From contig JALIGW010000003.1 in assembly GCA_023053685.1 (NCBI GenBank), positions 136,955,126-137,019,125 of the forward strand: a stretch of DNA of 64,000 nt. The letters run 5' to 3'. The stretch comes from Diadophis punctatus similis (taxonomy: Eukaryota; Chordata; Lepidosauria; Squamata; Dipsadidae). Made by a program: the position numbers and the translations under genes. Position 1 is the first letter of the stretch, and each line of letters begins with the position of its first letter. The notes beneath the pieces are model-generated. The model was not told the DNA's origin and did no database searches. It was given only the letters and a program-made list of their open reading frames with translations. This document shows positions 20,425 to 32,559 of the stretch, one piece after another.

Positions 20425-22032
20425 ACTTTCACTTGCCCGGGTCCGTAGCGTTCCCGGGGAATGAATCTGTAATGGCTTTTCTTTGGTGGGGCGTGGGGGG
20501 GGGGGTCGTGTTTCTTTTAATCGCCACGGTTTTGGGTTGTTGTTGTTTTTTCCCCAGCTGTGGCACGTCAACTTTTCCTTCTGCCGCTCCTCCTCTTTGC
20601 AAACATGCCGCATTACGAGTTCGGCTAAGTTAATTAGGAGGGTTTAGGAGCCTGTTTTTATGGGATGGATGGCATGCGATGTTCCGTCTGTAAAACTAAT
20701 TGTCTTGGTTCTCCGCGCGCCCTGGGACGAGAGAGGAGGGAGTTTACTGGCGGATGTCTTATTGGGATGAATCGAGCATCTTTAGTCAGGCTGTGGTCAA
20801 CACCTTCCCTTGCTCTCTTTTTGACCCACAGTGCAATACTCAAAGGGGGTGGGGGGCTTCAAGTAGAAGTCAGTGGAATTGAAAGGGTTTTAACAGGTCG
20901 GCCCAGCCCTTCTGTGTGTTTGTCAGAGGGCGAAGAAAATATTTCAGGTTTAAAAACAAATTGTTTTTCGTTTTATCTGAGTCAGCAAGGAAAGTGTCAA
21001 GAGGCATAAGCAAAAGCCAAGCAAAAAATATGTTGGAGGTGTTTATCAGCCATATCCTATTAAATATGTTTCATCCTCCTGGGCTGTGTGGTGGGGAGGA
21101 GTGTACGGATGTTCTATATTTTAATTAACATATAAATCTACTTGTGGTAGGAGCAGTTCAGAGGAATATGCCAGGCAGTGTTCATTCACTGAAGGTCAGT
21201 GAAAGGTTTTTAACTGCAAATTAGAAGAAGAAGATAGAAATTAGAAGAAGATGGGACTCTCACAGCTGTTTGTTATCTGAGTTGCCACTGTTTTATTTCT
21301 CTCTCTTTTTTTGAAATACGTTGTGCATTTTGAATAGTCACCATCCTTCCTGGAAGAATTAAATAGTACCTGTATCTCAATTCAGGTGGTACCCAAAGCA
21401 GTGCAGCAATTAAATAATTGTGATGTACAGTTCCTCCCCACCGTTCTCCCTTTCACAAATGGAAACTTACTAGTATAATTAGAATTACACACAATTACAC
21501 ACAAACAACAGGCTGAACTGAGATTGCATAGAGCAGCAGGACGGTTTTTTACTATCAATTTTTTTCTTTCAGTTGTGCAACTGGGACTAAGAAATAAAAT
21601 TCACTCAAATTTTGTCTATGCCTTATGTTATCCTTCTCTCCCTTCCCATTCCTTCTGTGTATTATCTATGTCAGCAAAGTTTACTAGAAGTTAAACCAAG
21701 GAATTGGCAAAGCAAGGGCAGTACGTTGCCTTATGATTTTAGTGTGCTTTGTGGATTTCCCAAAAGTGGGCTATGCCACTTATTTAACAGATACACTAAA
21801 ACAGGCTTTGATTTAATTCATCTTTAGATTGCAGTGTATTTATTAGCATTTTTTAAATCTCACAATGTATCAAGGCTAACAGAAGAGGAAAAACATTACT
21901 GATCATCTAGATTTTTGCAGCTTGAATGTGGTAGACCTAATGCCTATCTACAAAAAGCAAATGATCTTGTTAAAAATGTGTTTCTAATGGCTTGAAACAC
22001 ATTGGAACAAGATTGGTGGACCTACACAAATA
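20425..22032. other. Unassigned intron 1 sequence
   Basis: The first few hundred bases (to about 20860) are comparatively GC-rich and repeat-free, so some regulatory sequence is possible near the first exon. No motif is clear enough to name. Confidence 0.4.
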
Positions 22033-22276
22033 AGCAATAGCAATAGCAATAGCACTTAGACTTATATACCGCTTCATAGTGCTTTACAGCCCTCTCTAAG
22101 CGGTTTACAGAGTTCAGCATATTGCCCCCAACAATCTGGGTCCTCATTTTACCCACCTCGAAAGGATGGAAGGCTGAGTCAACCTTGAGCCTAGTGAGAT
22201 TTGAACAGCTGAACTGCTAAACTAGCAGTCAGCCTGCAGTCGCAGCATTTAACCACTGCACCACTTCAGCTCTTAA
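22033..22276 (-). mobile_element. Sauria-type SINE, near full-length
   Basis: Reversed copy. The (GCAATA)n-like tail is at 22033-22052, then the ccgcttcatagtgctttaca 3' part and the tRNA-like head ending cagtcgcagcatttaaccac / tgcaccacttcagctctt. Confidence 0.86.
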
Positions 22277-22428
22277 GACCCCTTCTGCAGAGGTTTTAAG
22301 TTGACACTCAGTTGTTAAATACCGTGTATGAAGTTAAAGAAGTAAATGATCCAATGTGTAATAGCAGCAAAGGCAGAAGAAGAAAAACTTGAGGTGACTT
22401 CTAATTTAGATGTTGCCAATTTCACTTA

Positions 22429-22651
22429 TCTTCTTCTTCTTCTTCTTCTTCTTCTTCTTCTTCTTCTTCTTCTTCTTCTTCTTCTTCTTCTTCTTCTTCT
22501 TCTTCTTCTTCTTCTTCTTCTTCTTCTTCTTCTTCTTCTGCTTCTGCTTCTGCTTCTGCTTCTGCTTCTGCTTCTACTTCTGCTTCTTCTGCTTCTTCTG
22601 CTTCTTCTGCTTCTGCTTCTGCTTCTTATGCTTCTTATGCTTCTTATGCTT
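22429..22651. repeat. (TTC)n microsatellite with TTCTGC and TTCTTATGC variants
   Basis: About 37 pure TTC units, then TTCTGC hexamers, TTCTTCTGC nonamers and finally TTCTTATGC, for about 222 bp. Polypyrimidine on the sense strand of intron 1. It gives artefactual poly-Leu and poly-Phe open frames. Confidence 0.97.
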
Positions 22652-22814
22652 CTTTTTTGAGAGTGGCACAGTCATGATCACTTAGAATCTTGTTCACTGC
22701 AAGCCTCTTGAAAGCCAATTGAAAATTAGTAATAAGCTCATGTGCAGATTCTATTCGTTTCAGCGAGACTGGTATTACAGAAGGTCTCAGTGGATTATGT
22801 CCATTGTTCATAAC

Positions 22815-22938
<124 letters not shown>

Positions 22939-23035
22939 CATTGAATTATATCTGCTTCTCGAAAACTACCTCGACAAGTCTCTGCAGTTTTCTTTTGCAA
23001 GGTTTTTCAGAAGTGGTTTCCCATCATCTCCTTCC

Positions 23036-23160
23036 TAAGACTGAGAGAGAGTGATGCACTCAAGGTCACCCAATTGGCTTTGTGTCCAAGGAGGGACTAG
23101 AATTCACAATCTTCTGGTTTCTAGTGCAGTGCCTTAACCATCACACTATACTGGCTCTCT
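23036..23160 (-). mobile_element. Old tRNA-derived (MIR-like) SINE fragment
   Basis: Contains caaggtcacccaattggctt and agtgccttaaccatcacac, matching in pattern the second copy at 52435-52640. On the minus strand it reads A box then B box. Diverged, with no clear TSD. Confidence 0.6.
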
Positions 23161-23173
23161 ACAGCACCATATA

Positions 23174-23515
23174 CCGTATTTTTCGGAATATAAGACGCAC
23201 CGGCGTATAAGATGCACCTTAGTTTTGGGGGAGGAAAATAGGGGAAAAAATCTACCTACCAGGTATTCATCTGGCTAGCATCCTTAGTTTGGTCAGCTTC
23301 AGCACATTATTTTATCCCCTGGTTAGGGCTGGAAAAAAACTTCTTCGGAGGGAGTAGCAATGAAAACAAGCCTGCAAGCCGGGAAGATCGTTAACACCTC
23401 ATTAGGGCTGGGGGGAAAAGCTTCGAAAAAGCTACATTTGGAGTATAAGACACACCCAAATTTTCAGCCTCTTTTAGGGAGGAAAAAGGTGTGTCTTATA
23501 CTCCAAAAAATACAG
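23174..23515. mobile_element. TA-flanked DNA transposon (CCGTATTTTTCGG), shorter copy
   Basis: Left end TA|CCGTATTTTTCGGAATAT; right end tccaaaaaatacag, with several mutations so the right TA reads TG. About 342 bp against 481-500 bp for the other two copies; one of the internal repeat blocks is missing. Confidence 0.85.
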
Positions 23516-25020
23516 TGTCTAACAGCAAAACAATGCTCATTCTGTGGAGTCCATCACTAATGTAGCACATAAACCTTCATGTAGGCCAGGAGTGAGTAAC
23601 CAGAAGCTCATGAGTCTCTTTTGGTAGCCCCCCAGAGATACCTTTGAATATCTTTGTCGAAAGCTAGCAAAGTAGTTCTCACCATCTTGAGGTGGAAAAC
23701 GTGAAAACTGAAGTCTAAGTTTTGAAATAAGCATATCTCAGTGTAAAAACAAAGAGAACCTGCGAAGTTCCCCCAGCCTTCCTATTTCATCCTTAGTTAT
23801 CAGAAACCCATCTCTGCCTTAGACATTACAGTATCTTTCTCAGAAGGAAAAAAAAGCAAGAACTTGAAAACGATTTTGCCCAAGGAGCAAGCTTTCATTT
23901 CCCTATTTGCTGTTCTTGGAAGGAAGACATATTGGTTTTTAAGAATAAGTCTCAAGGATTGAGACTGAGATCTGTTTACAAAGGACACAAATCACTTTTG
24001 TTTCCCCAAAAGGGAATGCATTCTATACCCGGTGACATTGATTGAGTGACATTTGCATATGCCAAATGCAGAAATAAAGCCTATGATATCAATAAATGGG
24101 AGATTTCTCTTTCACCACAGTCCGCTGCTCAATTTATTATCGTGCTGGAAAGAATGGATCGAGAATTTAAGCATTTCTGGTCTCCATACTCATCATTCTT
24201 TCTCTTTGAATTGTACTTGAGCTGAACAATTCTTCAAATAGAACAGGAACTTGAGGCTCTTGGGCATAAATTAAGACACTCCATCTAGCTCATTGGACTC
24301 TATGCCCCTAACCCCAAAGCCTACTCTGCCAACTTTAACACACATCCAAAGGCTTTTGCAAATGTTACTCTCTATCAAACACTTTGTGGCTTGGTTCCTT
24401 TAGGAAAAGTATGTTGTGATCAAGCTGAAGAAAGAGGTTGGAGGTTTGTTCTCCGAGCTTGTGGGTTGGTTTCCGAATATTTCATTACCAGGCTAGGTAA
24501 CACCTTCAACTGAGTTTAGGGAATGTCACTGTCGGTGTTCTTCTGATCTATAAGAGCTACATGTGGTCAGTAGGTCTTGTGATGGGGAGGTTAGGGTTAG
24601 GGTTATACACTATGGTATAAATGAAATTGGTCTGAAATATTCTCAGCAGTAATGCTTCAAGATTTGGTAGGCAGCACTCTAGCAGCCTAACCAGAAGTCT
24701 CAGATTATAATTCAGATACATTCCTACCCTGGATCAAATATTCAAAGGGAGAAAGGGTGCAATTTTTCCGTGCTACCCAGATAAAAAGTTTAAGAGGGTA
24801 TTGTACCAACATAGGGATATTAGAGAAGGGGCAAGCATGTTACTAGTATGTTTATACATTAAATAATGAGCAGAGGAGTAATAGTTCAGAAAGCACCCGC
24901 TCAAGAGTCATTAGTCACCTCCTCACATAGAGGTTGGGGTGGGGGGTGGGTTTGTTAAAACAAGCATTCTGTTGGCATAATGGATGATTTTGAAAGATCA
25001 CTTGCAGTAGTCCTTTAAGG
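23516..25020. other. Mostly unassigned intron 1 sequence
   Basis: Contains a two-and-a-half-unit TTAGGG run (24589-24604), too short to call telomeric, and the dispersed repeat at 24440-24530. No exon recognised. Confidence 0.4.
24440..24530 (-). repeat. Unnamed dispersed repeat (copy 1 of 2)
   Basis: Contains tctccgagcttgtgggttgg and atttcattaccaggctagg. The reverse complement recurs at 62870-62950 (ttagtttggtaatgaaatg ... ccaagctcagagagc). Two separate copies in opposite orientation indicate an interspersed repeat; I cannot name the family. Confidence 0.55.
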
Positions 25021-25155
25021 CAGGAGTCTCCAACTTTGGCAACTTTAAGATTTGTGGACTTCAACTCCCAGAATTCCTAAGCCAGCTTTGCTGGGTGAGG
25101 AATTCTGGGAGTTGAAGTCCATAAGACTTAAAGTTGCCAAGGTTGGAGACCCCTG
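25021..25155. mobile_element. hAT palindromic element, class D (CAGGAGTCTCCAAC)
   Basis: 135-bp palindrome, ends CAGGAGTCTCCAACTTTGGC and its complement ...ggttggagacccctg; the ggacttcaactcccag core is typical of class D. The flanking 8-mers (ctttaagg and ctaagggg) agree only partly, so the duplication is decayed or absent. Confidence 0.85.
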
Positions 25156-25267
25156 CTAAGGGGTCTGAGTAGATGGGCATAAAAGAAGGACCAGAAATGT
25201 TTCTATAGACTACTATTTATTTATTATTTATTATTATTATTATTAGGTTCTTCTATGCTCCCTAGGG

Positions 25268-25671
25268 CAGTGATGGCGAACCTATGGCATGCGTGCCACA
25301 GGTGGCACGCGGAGCCATATCTGCCGGCACGTGAGCCGTTGCCCTAGCTTAGCTCCAACGCGAATGTGCATGCCGGCCAGCTGATTTTTGGCTCACGCGG
25401 AGGCTCTGGGAGGGCGTTTTTGGCTTCCGGAGGGCCTCTGGGGGGTGGGAGAGGGCATTTTCGCCCTCCCCAGGTTCCAGGGAAGCCTACTGGGCCCACC
25501 AGAAGTCGGGAAATGGGCCATTTCTGGCCTCCAGAGGGCTTCCGGGGGGGTGGGGGAGGCCTTTTTTGCCCTCCCCAGGCATTGAATTATGGGTGTGGGC
25601 ACTCGCGCATGTGCGATATCGTGCGCACACACGCTTTTGGCACCCGAGGAAAAAAAGGTTCGCCATCACTG
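25268..25671. mobile_element. hAT non-autonomous element, class C, inside a CR1/L3 tail
   Basis: CAGTGATGGCGAACC ... ggttcgccatcactg with a perfect 8-bp duplication ccctaggg (25260-25267 and 25672-25679). The duplication lies in the 3' UTR (ccctagggactcagggc) of the minus-strand LINE at 25680-27955, so the hAT arrived after it. Interior is CpG-bearing with repeated ggcctccggaggg-type blocks; no transposase. Confidence 0.94.
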
Positions 25672-25679
25672 CCCTAGGG

Positions 25680-27955
25680 ACTCAGGGCAGCGTACAACAT
25701 TGTGCAAGAACACTAAACAATAAACAGCGATTAAAACAATTTTAAAAGATTAAAAAAGTTAAACAGAAGACATTCATCAGCATACATACAGGGGGAGATC
25801 TCAGATAGAAACTAGTCTCAACCCCCTGCCTGCAGGAAGATCCATGTCTTGACGGCTTTCCGGAAGGCCAGCAGGGTAGGGATAATTCAGATCTCTGGGG
25901 GAAGTTGGTTCCAGAGCACGGGGGGCCCCCACAGAGAAGGCCCTCCCCCTAGGGCCCACCAGCCGGCATTGTTTGGCTGACGGGACCTGGAGGAGGCCCA
26001 CTCTGTGGGCCCTAACTGGTCGAAGGGAAGTGTGAGGCAGAATGCGGTCCCGAAGGTAACCTGGTCCTAAGCCATGTAGGGCTTTAAAGATGATGATCAA
26101 CACCTTGAATTGTACCCGGAGACCAATGGGCAGCCAATGCAGCTGGCGGAATATAGGTGTAACACGGGTGTATCTTGACACACCCACCACAGCACGCGCA
26201 GCCGCATTTTGCAACAGCTGAAGTCTCCAAATACTCTTCAAGGGTAGCCCCATGTAGAGCGCATTGCAGTAGTCCAATCGAGAGGTGACAAGGGCATGAG
26301 TGACCGTGAGCAGAGCCTCCTTCTCCAAGTATGGTCGCAATTGGTGCACCAGGCGAACCTGTGCAAAAGCCCCCCTAGCCACAGCTGTAAGATGTTGGTC
26401 TAATTTTAGCTGTGGATCTAGGAGGACTCCCAAATTGCGAACCTGTTCCGAGGGAGTTAATTTTCCTCCCTCAAGAACCAAGGAGGGACAGTTGTCATGG
26501 CCTTAGGAGGCAATATCCAGAGCCACTCAGTCTTTTCGGGGTTGAGTTTGAGTCTGTTTCTCCCATCCAGGTCCTAACGTCATCCAGGCATCGGCACATT
26601 ACATCAACTGCCTCTCTGAATTGAGACGGGGTGGTGATGTACAGCTGGGTGTCATCAGCATACTGTTGAAAACTCACCCCGTGTCTACGGATGATCTCCC
26701 CCAGCGGTTTCATGTAAATGTTGAACAGAATGGGTGAGAGGACCACATCTTGAGGCATCCCACATGTCAGGGGCCTAGGAGATGACCTCTGCCCTCCTGT
26801 TAACACCGACTGCATCCTGTCAGCGAGTTAAGAGGAGAACCACCGCAAAACGGTGCCTCCCATTCCCAACTCGCCGAGACGATGCAGAAGGATACCATGG
26901 TCGATGGTATCGAAAGCCGCTGAGAGGTCAAGTAGCACCAGGATGGAGGAATTTCCCCCATCCCGGGCTTGCCAAAGATCATCCATCAGGGTGACCAAGG
27001 CAGTTTCTGTACTGTAGCCACGCCTGAAACCCGACTGATAGGAGTCTAGATGATCAGTTTCCTCCAATAGCCGCAGAAGCTGAGAAGCCACCACCTTCTC
27101 CACAACTTTACCTATAAAAGGTAAGTTGGAGACCGGATGAAAATTCTTCAAGTCCGCTGGATCCAGGGAAGGCTTCTTAAGGAGGAGTCTCACCACCGCA
27201 ACCTTTAATGGCTGCGGTACGGATCCCTCCCTAAAAGAAGTGATGACCACCGCCTGGATCCAGCCGCGTGCCACCTCTCTGCTGGCCGAAACCAGCCAGG
27301 AGGGGCACGGGTCCAATAAACAGGTGGAAGCACTCATCGCACCCACGGCTATGTCCACGTCCTCAGGAGAAACAGGCCCAAACTCCTCCCACAACGCTGG
27401 ACTAAGACTTGCCCCGGTCAACTCAATGGACTCTGCCCAGCCGGAGTCCAGATTTGACTGGATCTGAGCAACTTTATCCATCAGAAACTGCGCGAATTCC
27501 TCAGCTCTGCCTTGCAAGTGTTCCTCGCTCCCCCCTTTAGCAAGGAGGGCGCGAGTCACCCTAAACAAGGTGGCTGGGCGAGAATCTGCGGACGCAATAA
27601 GAGTGGAAAAATGAGATCGTTTTGCCGCCCTTATCGCCACTAAATAAGACTTGATGAAGGTCCTTAGAAGTGTTCGATCAGATTCGGTTTTACTGGCTCT
27701 CCAGCGTCACTCCAGACGTCTCTTGTGGCATTTCATCTCCCGGAGCTCCTCGGTAAACCAGGGGGCTTTCCGGGATCCGGAAAGGTCGAGGAGAGGTCGC
27801 AAAGGCGCAATCTGGTCTAATGCCCCTGATGCTGCGGTGTTCCAGGCAGCCACCAGGGACTCAGCCGAATTGTGTACCAGGGTTTCAGGATTTCCCCAAG
27901 TTCCCTCTGGAATCCTTCCGGCTCCATTAGGCGCCTGGGGTGGAACTATCTAGCA
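25680..27955 (-). mobile_element. CR1/L3-type LINE, ORF2 with RT domain, broken by one stop and one frameshift
   Basis: Minus-strand coding of a non-LTR retrotransposon ORF2, 5'-truncated near 27955. Frame 27640-26828 (270 codons) covers the linker and first half of the RT, with RRGYSTETALVTLMDDL and LLDLSAAFDTIDHGILL motifs (RT motif A aspartate present). A TAA at 26828-26830 breaks it; the same frame continues to 26495 and includes the catalytic YADDTQLY box. A frameshift near 26500 leads to a third frame (26481-25801) with the C-terminal domain (VRNLGVLLDP, LQLLQNAAARAV). The 3' UTR follows and runs to about 25680, with the tail beyond the class C insertion (about 25215-25267). With only two lesions it is a fairly young copy but cannot produce intact enzyme. 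Confidence 0.9.
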
Positions 27956-28326
27956 CCTCCAAAAGATCAGCCACATAGAATTTAGTTTTCAGTCTGATCA
28001 AGATTCTATTCTCACATGCAAGAATCTAAGGATGTTACAGCAGGAAACAGTGAACTCTTAGATAAACACCTTCTAGCCATTCATTCCTATTAACATATTG
28101 CTTTTAGCTATTATCCCAAGCAACTCAGGGAAAAGAAAAGATTTAAATGCTCCTTAGGCATAGTATTTGATGACTGATCTGATGAGATCTAAACCAAATC
28201 AAATGTTTGGGCTTTCATAGAAGTAAAAAAGAGATCTCAAAATAGATAGGTAATTAATAGTTATTATATAGAGAAGTTTGGTACAGTAGTATTGGTCCCT
28301 TACCACATTCTCCTCTTGGTTATATA
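27956..28326. other. Unassigned intron 1 sequence
   Basis: Short AT-rich stretch between the LINE truncation point and a microsatellite; nothing recognised. Confidence 0.4.
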
Positions 28327-28516
28327 GATAGATGGATGGATGGATGGATGAATGGATGGATGGATGAATGGATGGATGGATGGATGGATGGATGGATGGA
28401 TGGATGGATGGATGGATGGATGGATGGATAGATGGGTAGATGGGTAGATGGGTAGATGGGTAGATGGGTAGATAGATGATAAATGATAGCTAGCTAGCTA
28501 GATGGATGGATGGATG

Positions 28517-28602
<86 letters not shown>

Positions 28603-28628
28603 GGGATGGATGGATGATGGATGGATGG
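28327..28628. repeat. Compound (GGAT)n-(GGTAGATG)n-(GATA)n array
   Basis: GGAT units (28332-28430) with GAAT variants, five GGTAGATG octamers (about 28434-28471), a small gctagctagct run, then about 25 GATA units (28516-28600) and a closing GGAT patch. Confidence 0.96.
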
Positions 28629-29765
28629 AACCCTGTTTTTATCTGTCTGTTAAGCCATGATCTCTGACAGTATTTCATGGATTACAGTTTGTTTTTACAT
28701 AGCAACCACTTAGCAAGGAGACTATAAGGACATTTATCTCCAGTCTGGTACCTGCTTGGATTACAATGCCTATCATTCTCAGACAACTTGGCTTTTCATT
28801 TTCTTTGACCATGTTGGTGGAATGTGAACAGGGCAGTAGTCCAATATATCTGCAGAATACCAGGCTGGAGAAGACACTGGACTTGTGCAGTCTCTTGCAA
28901 AGGATTCTCCACATTATTTGAATACTTCTTCCCCTTTTTTTTCCAGTACAGAACATCCATAACTGTGAAATAGCCAACGAACTGAGGTTAACGCTTACAG
29001 TGTTCTGTGCTTGTAAGCAGTCTAGATGCGTGGGAGATCTTTGAGCCAGGGGATTCATATGCGACAGAATTAATGTAATTGTTACTAGTTGATGGTGTTG
29101 ATTGTGAAGGATTGTGTTGCTTTTGATTGTGAAGTTGTGTTGCTGGCAAAGCGCAGCAGGAAAACCCTTGAGCTTTGGCTAATCACAAAGGACAATACCT
29201 TTCACCTTTAGAAAGAGAGGTTTCAATTCCCATCTGGATATTGGAACTTTTGACTCAGCTGTTCCAGTAGAAAGGGAGGGGGAAGGAGGGATTCTTTGCT
29301 GTTAAATGAAACATTTGCTGTTAAATAAATGAGGTATTTATTTTCTTGCAGTTAAAAGTAATTATTGAATCAAATCACTCTTTTCTAGGGAGGTTATAAA
29401 CCCAAGAGTTTATGTTTTTCCATTACTAATTGGAATACAACTCCAGGAACTTTAGCAGTCTTTCCTAACCAACTCTAATATGAGCATTGCAGAGGCAGTT
29501 ACTAATTCTTTGAAATAATTTAAGCCCATATTTACTCAAAGCTGTCTCGGTACAGCCTTTAATATATCCTGAATAGTGGCCGGCGGTGGGTGGGGAGAGA
29601 CATTTGTTGTAGCATGGAAAACAAAGGAGAACTGTAGCACCATTGATTTTATGGTAATAGGTAGGAAGAAAGGGGAATAATAAAAACAAAATTGTGTGAT
29701 ATGAGATTATGATTTCCAAGAGGGATTTGTACAAACCTGGAGATCCTGTTCTGATTGAGGTAATA
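28629..29765. other. Unassigned intron 1 sequence
   Basis: No repeat boundary or exon recognised. Minus-strand open frame 29058-28675 (127 codons) has no identifiable motif and I leave it out. Confidence 0.4.
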
Positions 29766-29767
29766 TA

Positions 29768-30162
29768 CAGGTAATCCTCGACTTACAACAGTTCATTTAG
29801 TGACCGTTCAAAGTTACCATGTCATTGAAAAAAGTGACTTACGACCGTTTTTCACACTTATGATCTTTGGGGCATCCCCATGATCATGTGATAAAAATTC
29901 AAATGCTTGGCAACTGACTCATACTTATGACTGTTGCTGTGTCCCAAGGTCATCTGATCTCCTTTTGCAACCTTCTGACAAGCAAAATCAATGGGAAGCC
30001 AGATTCGCTTAACGACTGTGGTACTAACTTATCAACTGTGGTGATTCACTTAACAACCGTGGCAACAAAGGTTGTAAAATAGGGCAAAACTCACTTAATA
30101 AATGTCTCACTTAACAACAGAAATGTTGGGCTCAATTGTGGTCGTAAGTCGAGGTCTACCTG
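29768..30162. mobile_element. Tc1/mariner (Tigger-like) element, full-length
   Basis: TA|CAGGTAATCCTCGACTTAC ... gtaagtcgaggtctacctg|TA, 395 bp with matching inverted ends and TA on both sides (29766-29767 and 30163-30164). One of the cleanest copies in the window. Confidence 0.9.
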
Positions 30163-30177
30163 TATTCATGTCTAAGC

Positions 30178-30379
30178 CAGGGGTGAAATTCAGCAGGTTC
30201 TGACAGGTTCTGGAGAACCGGTAGCAGAAATTTTGAGTAGTTCAGAGAACCAGCAAATACCACCACTGGCTGGCCCCAGAGTGGGATGGGAATGGAGATT
30301 TTGCAGTATCCTTCCCCTGCCACACCCACCAAGCTACGCCCAGAGAACCGGTAGGGAAAGTTTTTGAATTTCACCCCTG
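30178..30379. mobile_element. hAT non-autonomous element, class B
   Basis: CAGGGGTGAAATTCAGCAGG ... gaatttcacccctg with a perfect 8-bp duplication gtctaagc (30170-30177 and 30380-30387). 202 bp. It landed 15 bp from the end of the Tigger-like copy. Confidence 0.95.
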
Positions 30380-30631
30380 GTCTAAGCCCTACTGATTCAG
30401 ATGGATAACTAGATCTCATATATTTGAATAACAATTTTAAAAAGGTCACCTTTATTATTTATTTATTTATTTGTTTGTTTCTTTAATCTATTTGGCCGCT
30501 TATCTCAGCAAGGGACTCTGGTGGCAAACAATCTTAAACTAAATGAAAAACAATCCTCATCATAAATAGAACAATTAAAATACACAGCAGCCAAGGAAGA
30601 AGATTTTACTTGGACAGAAAATAGTCTAGAG

Positions 30632-30991
30632 CAGGAGTGCCAAACTCAAGGCCCCGGCCCGGATCCGGCCCACGGGGTGCTTAGATCTGGCCCGCGGGGC
30701 CACCATAGAAACAGCAAAGGATTGGCCTGTGGTGCCTCTGCCAGCAAAAACAGAGCTCGCGGCCCCACCCCGAGCTCCATTTTCACTGGCATAGGGCAGC
30801 AGGAGGCCGTCGTGGCTGAAATCGGAGCTCAGGAGCCCATTTTTACTGGCAGAGCGCTCGGGCCACCACAGACGCCCCTGACATGAATGATGTCTAGCTA
30901 GCCACACCCACCCTAGCCACGTCCACCCTGGCCCCTGAGGTGAAACACAACCCTGATGTGGCCCTCAATGAAATTGAGTTTGACACCCCTG
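30632..30991. mobile_element. hAT non-autonomous element, class A
   Basis: CAGGAGTGCCAAACTCAAGG ... ttgagtttgacacccctg, 360 bp, with a perfect 8-bp duplication gtctagag (30624-30631 and 30992-30999). The interior (ggcccgcggggccaccatag) matches the truncated copy at 37016 and the outer part of 60230-61501. Confidence 0.95.
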
Positions 30992-31137
30992 GTCTAGAGC
31001 ATCAGAAAGTTCCAAGTAACTTACAAATTCTGAAAAGCATTTAAGACATGCTTCCTTGACATTTATTTTCCTATGTGTAGGGACTATTTTAAATAAAGAA
31101 ATATTGGATTCTATGATTCCTTGCCTGCAGTTTGAAA

Positions 31138-31327
31138 CAGTGGTGGGTTGCTACCGGTTCACACCTGTTTGGGAGAACCGGTAGCGGCAGTGGGAGGCTC
31201 TGCCCACCCGCCTGGACATTATCAAAAACACTCTGCGCATGCACAGAAGCATTGCGCGTGCGCAAAGCACCCATGCGCACGCTCCCCTTCCCGAACCGGT
31301 AGCAAAGGTAAGTGAAACCCACTACTG
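31138..31327. mobile_element. hAT non-autonomous element, class B, short
   Basis: CAGTGGTGGGTTGCTACCGG ... gaaacccactactg, 190 bp; flanks gtttgaaa (31130-31137) and gtttaaaa (31328-31335) agree at 7 of 8. Contains an NRF1-like TGCGCGTGCGCA at 31253-31264. Confidence 0.92.
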
Positions 31328-31335
31328 GTTTAAAA

Positions 31336-32209
31336 TACCCCTGCCAAAATACATGAGGAAAAATTAAACATGGAGTTGACATCGACTGACATTATAGGTG
31401 TCAGCTGGGGCAGGAAAACTGTTCCACAGCCAGAAATCTTCCACCTTAGGATATTTATGAAAGAAAATTGAGGTATATATTGTTCTTCTTTGTTTGGCAT
31501 ATAACTGTGCTTGAATTAACTGCAAAAAAATATAATGAAACTGGGCTATTTTTGGCTGATCTTGTAAACTACCAGTTACAAATATCTTGCGCTGGAATTG
31601 CATTATTTCAAACAAAACAAATCCTGAATCTAAGACCAGGGAATATAACACTAATGGCAAGTGGAATTGTTTGCTCAGTGCTTTAGGCTTTCTGAATCCT
31701 AAGAGAACTTGGGAGGGCCCTTGGGTAGAGGTTAACTATATGGTTGCCAAACCCCATGAGTTTTACATTGTTTGTATTTTCTCCTACCTTACAGCCATCT
31801 GCTTAGTTAATATGTGTAAATCTAAAATATACTGGTTTAATGCTTTCTAAGATGTCTTAGATTGACCGTCCCCCCCCCCATGGTTCCCTCCAGATGTATC
31901 ACTTCACAGTTCTAGTATTCCCCAACTACCACGGCCATTGTAAATCTGGAGATCACCATGTTGTGAAAGACTCATAGATCCGCTGGCAGAGCCCTTCATT
32001 ATTATGTTGTGTTCTTTGAATACTGCCTTGAATCACTTGGCAACTGGGTGGCCTTAGAAAATAGAATTAAGAACAATAATAGCATTCATGCTGTATGGAA
32101 AGCAAAGTAATCAGCAAACATGATCTAAATGTATCACTATAAATTCTTTGTTCCACATATCCAGTGTTTCAAATGATCATATCACTTTCCCTTGAATAAT
32201 ACTGTAAAC
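31336..32209. other. Unassigned intron 1 sequence
   Basis: A 72-codon frame at 31468-31686 lacks any recognisable motif. A C-run is at 31871-31879. Nothing else seen. Confidence 0.4.
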
Positions 32210-32340
32210 CTGGGGTCTCCAAACTTTATGACTTGTGGACTTCAACTCCCAGAATTCCTCAGCCAGCCATGCTGGCTGGCTGAGGAATTCTGGGAGTTGA
32301 AGTCCACATGTCTTAAAGTTGCTAAGTTTGGAGACCCCTG
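32210..32340. mobile_element. hAT palindromic element, class D
   Basis: 131-bp palindrome, left end CTGGGGTCTCCAAACTTTA, right end ...aagtttggagacccctg; central agccagccatgctggctggc. Flanking 8-mers (ctgtaaac, ttgagaac) match only in part, indicating an older insertion. Confidence 0.86.
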
Positions 32341-32559
32341 TTGAGAACTATGGACTTTTTCCTCCATTCCCTCAATTAAACACCTTGTTGCATTCCCCCC
32401 CAATGATTTATTCATTTCTTTATATTTATGTTGTACATAATTTATATGCTTGCCTAGTCATAATTCTGGATAGCTCACAAATAGCAGATAAAACAGTCAT
32501 AAAATATAAAGCCATGTAATATAGTTAATTCATTAGCACAAGATAGAGCAGGATCATAA

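Noticed and set aside
22346..22685. Poly-Leu and poly-Phe open frames that look like membrane proteins
   Set aside because: Translations of the (TTC)n array; no sequence outside the repeat supports a gene.
24589..24604. TTAGGG-like run suggesting an interstitial telomeric site
   Set aside because: Only about two and a half units, easily chance.
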